From positions 1 to 17,535 of the forward strand of contig JAHENH010000037.1 in NCBI GenBank assembly GCA_018609935.1: DNA of 17,535 nt. The letters run 5' to 3'. Of the stretch, positions 14,290-17,535 are shown one piece after another. A program made the position numbers and the translations under genes. Source of the stretch: Halobacteriales archaeon. Lineage in GTDB: Archaea > Halobacteriota > Halobacteria > Halorutilales > JAHENH01. Under the pieces are notes generated by a model. That model had not been told where the DNA came from. It worked only from the letters and a program-made list of their open reading frames with translations, and did no database searches. Each line of letters begins with the position of its first letter. Position 1 is the stretch's first letter.

Positions 14290-15126
14290 ATGTTTGATTT
14301 ACGACGAGACGACGCACTAGATGACTTCCAACGACACCTCAAAATCAAACAAGTACTCAGCCAAAAAACAATAGACAAACATGTCTTGGCTGTAAAAAAC
14401 TATCTGGATTACTGTGAAGAAATACTTCCAGACACAGACAAAGCACTAGATTACAAAGAGAAAATGATGGACGAAGACTATTCCAATAGCCACATCAACA
14501 ATAACTTGAAGGCTATCGAGTATTATTATGAGTTCCAGGATATAGAGTTTGAATGGAATAGCCTTGATAGACCAAAGAAACGTCCCCGTGTCTTGAAAGA
14601 ATCAGAAGTGAAAAAAATGTTGTATAGCTGTGAATCATACCGGAACTACGCAATAATAAAACTATTAGCAGCCAGTGGTATCCGTGCATCAGAACTATGC
14701 AACCTAGATGTTACGGACCTGGATTTTGAGGAACGTACAATCTTTATAGAACAGGGAAAAGGAGCTAAAGACGGAATAGCCCGTTTTAATGAAAAAGCTG
14801 GGGAGGCAATACAGAAATATCTGGATCATCGAGAAGATGATAAAAAACCACTGTTCCTTTCACGTACAGGTGAACGGCTTACACGGAGAGGGTTACTACA
14901 GCTTGTGAAGAGAGTGGCTAAACAGGCGGATATAGAAAACCCAGAAGAGATCAACGTCCATTCTTTCAGACATTATTTCGGAACCAAGATGATAGAGAAT
15001 GGTGCGGACGTATCTGTATTAAAGGAGTTGATGCGGCATGATAGTATAGCTAGTACAATGAGGTATTTGCATCTTAGCGGAAAAGCATTAAACGAGCATT
15101 ACGATAGATACATGGACAACATATAA
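14290..15126 (+). CDS. Tyrosine recombinase (XerA/phage-type integrase)
   Basis: This 278-residue protein is counted from the ATG at 14290, chosen because a good Shine-Dalgarno precedes it; a GTG start at 14281 would add three residues. The N-terminal core-binding domain spans about 5-85 (SQKTIDKHVLAVKNYLDYCEE), and the catalytic domain about 98-275. The active-site set is complete: R132 in SGIRASEL, a beta-hairpin lysine (K157 or K160 in QGKGAKDG), H224 and R227 in HSFRH, H250 in RHDS, and nucleophile Y259 in MRYLHLS. It cuts and rejoins DNA by a phosphotyrosine bond. A location next to a tRNA gene suggests an integrase of a mobile element, though the size also fits archaeal XerA. The first codons are richer in C-ending forms than the ribosomal genes. 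It is convergent with the next gene, with an 8-bp gap. Confidence 0.94.
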   Translation: MFDLRRDDALDDFQRHLKIKQVLSQKTIDKHVLAVKNYLDYCEEILPDTDKALDYKEKMMDEDYSNSHINNNLKAIEYYYEFQDIEFEWNSLDRPKKRPRVLKESEVKKMLYSCESYRNYAIIKLLAASGIRASELCNLDVTDLDFEERTIFIEQGKGAKDGIARFNEKAGEAIQKYLDHREDDKKPLFLSRTGERLTRRGLLQLVKRVAKQADIENPEEINVHSFRHYFGTKMIENGADVSVLKELMRHDSIASTMRYLHLSGKALNEHYDRYMDNI

Positions 15127-15134
15127 TATCAAAT

Positions 15135-16205
15135 TTATCTTACTGAATAATAGAAAATACTTTTGTTTCTCTCAGTTATAAAGTTGTAGATATCTAGCCT
15201 ACTACGTATCAAATAATATCTTACAAAAATACTAAATCCAACTATAGCTTCAAATACTGTTAGAAGTCTAAATACTCTTTCTGTAAATTCAGCGTAGGAA
15301 AGCTCTCCTATTATTTCACCTCTGTTTCTAAATTCTATTATTTCTTCTGAAGGTTTTATTTTAAAATCTCTGTGAGCTATTGAATTTCTAAGGTCTACAT
15401 CAATCCCTTTCGCTAATTTATTGAATTCTTTAAATTTCCTACCACCAAGCATTCCAACAATGTTATTTAGTGGCATTTCTTTGAATTTTTTATAAGTCTC
15501 TTTTCTACCATAGGCAATCTCTAGTGAGGTCATAAATATAGGTAAATATTTTTTAGATAGTTCAGTCAGTTCATAATAAATATCAGCATAGTGCCTGGCT
15601 TCTTCTGGATTAGTTATCTTTGGTTTTTTATTTAAATACTGTGAATGTTTCTTTATGACAGGATTATAAATTCTTTGAGATATAGATTCTACTTCATGTC
15701 CTTCTAGATTCTTATAAAATTCTTCCATTTTCATTCCTTTTTCCTTTTCAAAAACAACTTTTTTTGCAAATCCATTAACTATATCAAAATATTCTGGATA
15801 ACCCCTTTCTTTTGCAAGTACCTTATACTGCTTAATCAATTTTCTTAGCTCTTCTAAAAGCAAATCTATACCGTAAAAATTATGACTTATTTCTTCATCA
15901 GAAGCCTCTATGATTTGTTTTAAATATTTGTCTATTACTTTTATACTCTTTTTTGATCTTTCTAAATCCGTTTCAGAATTGAATGCTTCTTTGAGACCCT
16001 TGAGAAAATCGGATATTATAGGTACTAATTCTGATTTTCCCTCCTTTATTTTATATTCATTAAATAAATCATCAGGATCAACACCAAATGTATCACTAAT
16101 AACTTCTGGCATATTCTCGGATATTTCATCGAATAAGTCCTCTGATACTTTATCAATATCAAGCTCCAATGATTCCGAGTCTATCTTAGAATCTTCATCA
16201 CTCAT
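15135..16205 (-). CDS. Unknown protein with a C-terminal HEPN-like RxxxxH motif
   Basis: I do not recognise this 356-residue protein as a whole. The N-terminus (1-50) is acidic, and most of the rest is predicted helical and lysine/glutamate-rich. Near the C-terminus DLRNSIAHRDFKI (271-283) contains R273-N-S-I-A-H278, the Rx4H pattern of HEPN domains. A hydrophobic helix follows (about 311-333, FRLLTVFEAIVGFSIFV). Many HEPN proteins are RNases in toxin-antitoxin, abortive infection or other defence systems, so such a role is possible but inferred. The ATG is preceded by TATA-like sequence (TTTTATATTA). It lies downstream of the coiled-coil gene on the same strand, and the region is AT-rich. 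No partner antitoxin is obvious unless the coiled-coil protein serves. Confidence 0.6.
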   Translation of the reverse strand: MSDEDSKIDSESLELDIDKVSEDLFDEISENMPEVISDTFGVDPDDLFNEYKIKEGKSELVPIISDFLKGLKEAFNSETDLERSKKSIKVIDKYLKQIIEASDEEISHNFYGIDLLLEELRKLIKQYKVLAKERGYPEYFDIVNGFAKKVVFEKEKGMKMEEFYKNLEGHEVESISQRIYNPVIKKHSQYLNKKPKITNPEEARHYADIYYELTELSKKYLPIFMTSLEIAYGRKETYKKFKEMPLNNIVGMLGGRKFKEFNKLAKGIDVDLRNSIAHRDFKIKPSEEIIEFRNRGEIIGELSYAEFTERVFRLLTVFEAIVGFSIFVRYYLIRSRLDIYNFITERNKSIFYYSVR

Positions 16206-16246
16206 TTCTTTTATAAAAATAAAATATAATATAAAATAAAGCTAAC

Positions 16247-16657
16247 TTAGTCAATCAATTCTTCTATTTTTGTGTCTTTGATTTCTTGTAGTTCTCTTTC
16301 CAGTTGTCTTTTTTCTCTTCTGAGCTTGGCTTCCTCACTTAATAATTGATCTATTTCAGATAGTTCCTTTTCACTACGTCTTTCGCTGTAGAGCCGTTTC
16401 AATATTTGCCGAACCTCTTTTTCATCAGGTTGTACCCCTCTTTTAGCCCTCTCTAATCGATTCCTTTGTTGTCTTATCTGTTCATCGATCTCTTCTAGAT
16501 TCTTATCTGTAACATTTTTTCTGTGCTGTATCCGGCTATCGATTTTTTCGAGGTTATCCTCTATATTTTCTATCTGGTTCTCTATACGTTGTTTCTCAAG
16601 GTTTTCCTGTTCGAGTATGGTGTCTATTTCTCCGGAAACACCGATGTCTCTATACAA
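16247..16657 (-). CDS. Coiled-coil protein of unknown function
   Basis: The frame from TTG at 16655-16657 gives 136 residues that are almost all long charged helix (QIENIEDNLEKIDSRIQHRK, LSEIDQLLSEEAKLRREKRQ), rich in E, R, K, Q and leucine. This is typical of a parallel coiled coil. No enzyme motif is seen. The start is doubtful. The same frame stays open for 25 more codons to a TAG at 16733-16735, and that stretch reads like protein (KDLAQLSSGDLKI, NYKEIDE) but has no ATG or GTG. Either TTG is used, a rarer codon starts it, or the gene has lost its true 5' end. It lies 41 bp upstream of the HEPN-like gene, on the same strand, so the two could work together. Confidence 0.65.
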   Translation of the reverse strand: MYRDIGVSGEIDTILEQENLEKQRIENQIENIEDNLEKIDSRIQHRKNVTDKNLEEIDEQIRQQRNRLERAKRGVQPDEKEVRQILKRLYSERRSEKELSEIDQLLSEEAKLRREKRQLERELQEIKDTKIEELID

Positions 16658-16733
16658 CTCATCAATTTCTTTATAGTTCCTAATTTTTAGATCACCGCTC
16701 GAAAGCTGGGCTAAATCTTTTATTCGGTGTATC

Positions 16734-16745
16734 TAATTAAAATAC
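16734..16745. promoter_or_regulatory. Bidirectional TATA-like element
   Basis: TAATTAAAATAC reads as a TATA-like box in both directions between the coiled-coil gene and the zinc-ribbon gene. On the plus strand it lies about 24 bases before the GTG at 16764, which suits a leaderless mRNA. On the minus strand it would start transcription near 16716, well ahead of the TTG at 16657. Confidence 0.45.
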
Positions 16746-16763
16746 TGTGATGGTCTACAAGAG

Positions 16764-17027
16764 GTGTACTATGTTTTGAGGTTGAAATACAACTGTTTCG
16801 AATGTGGATACAGTGAGATCCAACACTATAGGGGACAAAATATAGGAGAAAAGTACAGCACCGATTATGGTTCTGGTTTCAGATGTGGCAGCTGTCTTAG
16901 TGGTTTATGGGTTGTGAACAGAGATTTCACGGTTTTCGAGTCTTTGTATCTTTATTTTTACCAGAAAACAGCTGATATATGTGGAAAACTGGGCTGTAAA
17001 CACCGGTTCTTCCAGAAACCTGGTTAA
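16764..17027 (+). CDS. Small zinc-ribbon-like protein of unknown function
   Basis: This 87-residue protein starts at GTG; no in-frame ATG exists between the upstream TAA (16734-16736) and this point. Two CxxC pairs, C11-FE-C14 in NCFECGY and C41-GS-C44 in RCGSC, are 27 residues apart and look like one zinc ribbon. Two further cysteines (C73, C78) lie in DICGKLGCKH near the end. A hydrophobic/aromatic stretch (FESLYLYFYQK, about 58-68) lies between. Such small zinc ribbons often bind nucleic acid or partner proteins, but no function can be given. A TATA-like box about 24 bases upstream supports a leaderless start. The gene lies between the coiled-coil gene and the second recombinase-like gene. 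Confidence 0.6.
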   Translation: MYYVLRLKYNCFECGYSEIQHYRGQNIGEKYSTDYGSGFRCGSCLSGLWVVNRDFTVFESLYLYFYQKTADICGKLGCKHRFFQKPG

Positions 17028-17060
17028 ATCTAATTTACCGATATATTATTTTGAGTAATA

Positions 17061-17182
17061 TTTATAAACGAGTTTTCTAAAAAAGGTTGTAGAGAAGAGA
17101 ACAGAGGGGAGAAAAAAAAGAATGGGGGGTAGAGGCAAAGAAAACCAACTGTTTTTTCTTTGTCTCTATCTCTTCTCAACCT
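17061..17182 (+). promoter_or_regulatory. TATA box and long purine/pyrimidine hairpin upstream of the last gene
   Basis: TTTATAAAC (17061-17069) is a good archaeal TATA box. About 20-25 bases downstream begins a large stem. AGGTTG, a short bulge, then AGAAGAGA (17084-17100) pairs with TCTCTTCT and CAACCT (17169-17182). Inside it a 14-bp stem with one G-T pair (17131-17144 with 17154-17167) closes a nine-base loop. The left strand from about 17081 to 17144 is nearly all purine, including A8 and G6 runs. The right strand is mostly pyrimidine. It could be a structured mRNA leader or a site of unusual DNA structure. Confidence 0.6.
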
Positions 17183-17204
17183 ATAATTCCTCCTAACTCT
17201 TTTT

Positions 17205-17535
17205 ATGGAAAAAATGACGGAAGTAAAACTACAAAACTACTCACAAGACTTCCTTGAATATCTTCAGGATGAATATAGGCAGAATACATCTGAGAACTAT
17301 AAATGCCAGATATTAAAACTGTTAGAATATTTTCAAGAAACCGGTGAAACACTAAAGCTTGAACCAGAAAAAATATACGAAAGCGCAGACAATATAAAGG
17401 ATTTCTACCGGCATACAGGAGTGCATAGAGTCAGGACTAACGCAGTAAGAAGATTCCTGGAATATATAGGTAGAAAATTAGACTCTAAAGAACAGTCGAT
17501 GATAGAAGATATCTCAGAAATGGTAAAATATAGCC
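17205..17535 (+). CDS. Probable second tyrosine recombinase, N-terminal part only
   Basis: The gene starts with ATG at 17205 (a second in-frame ATG is at 17214) and runs off the right edge after 110 codons. The visible part is helical. VKLQNYSQDFLEYLQDEY, then NTSENYKCQILKLLEYFQ, and later VRTNAVRRFLEYIGRKLDSK resemble the SAM-like core-binding domain at the front of tyrosine recombinases. The catalytic domain is not in view, so the call rests on the fold pattern alone. It is not a close copy of the first recombinase. A TATA box and a large hairpin lie upstream. No Shine-Dalgarno is seen; the sequence before the ATG is pyrimidine-rich. Confidence 0.55.
   Translation, partial: MEKMTEVKLQNYSQDFLEYLQDEYRQNTSENYKCQILKLLEYFQETGETLKLEPEKIYESADNIKDFYRHTGVHRVRTNAVRRFLEYIGRKLDSKEQSMIEDISEMVKYS

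Noticed and set aside
14131..17204. CRISPR array or origin iterons
   Set aside because: The CTCGG/CCGAG half-sites are inverted and confined to 50 bases. No regularly spaced direct repeats with unique spacers are present.

Overview
The window is AT-rich archaeal DNA. Its protein-coding content points to an aerobic euryarchaeote on the Halobacteria branch. The ribosomal cluster has the euryarchaeal spc order, including the RNase P gene between L29 and S17 and the archaeal/eukaryotic-type proteins S4e, L32e and L19e. L32e carries an N-terminal helix-hairpin-helix domain as in haloarchaeal L32e, and S17, S5, S8, L15 and SecY read like haloarchaeal versions. The A/T-rich codon use and lysine/isoleucine-rich proteins differ from ordinary high-GC extreme halophiles. 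A low-GC sister lineage of Halobacteria (for example Hikarchaeia/Marine Group IV) or another low-GC halophile is possible, but this is inference only.

Positions 1-4915 form a heme-copper oxidase locus. On the minus strand are a partial heme-synthesis gene with a CtaA-type half (possibly the fused CtaA-CtaB form) and a DUF420/CtaM-like oxidase biogenesis protein. Divergent to them on the plus strand run subunit II (complete CuA site), subunit I (A1-type), subunit III and subunit IV. Together they cover heme supply, assembly and the four structural subunits of an aa3-type terminal oxidase.

Positions 5091-13940 are L29, rnp1, S17, L14, L24, S4e, L5, S14, S8, L6, L32e, L19e, L18, S5, L30, L15 and SecY. 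Many of these genes overlap or touch. A 218-bp gap before L32e holds a TATA-like box followed by a hairpin, so a second promoter is likely there. The S10-side genes (S3, L22 and others) that usually precede L29 are absent, and the oxidase locus lies there instead.

Positions 14057-17535 look like an integrated or otherwise mobile region. A tRNA with anticodon CAT is followed by a tyrosine recombinase of about 278 aa, a convergent gene with a HEPN-like RxxxxH motif, a coiled-coil protein, a small zinc-ribbon protein and the start of what looks like a second recombinase. The leader of the first recombinase gene is unusual. Its promoter sits inside a perfect inverted repeat. Next come nested, mutually exclusive inverted repeats, one of which copies the anticodon stem (with a 7-nt loop) of the neighbouring tRNA. 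The second recombinase-like gene also follows a TATA box and a long purine/pyrimidine hairpin.
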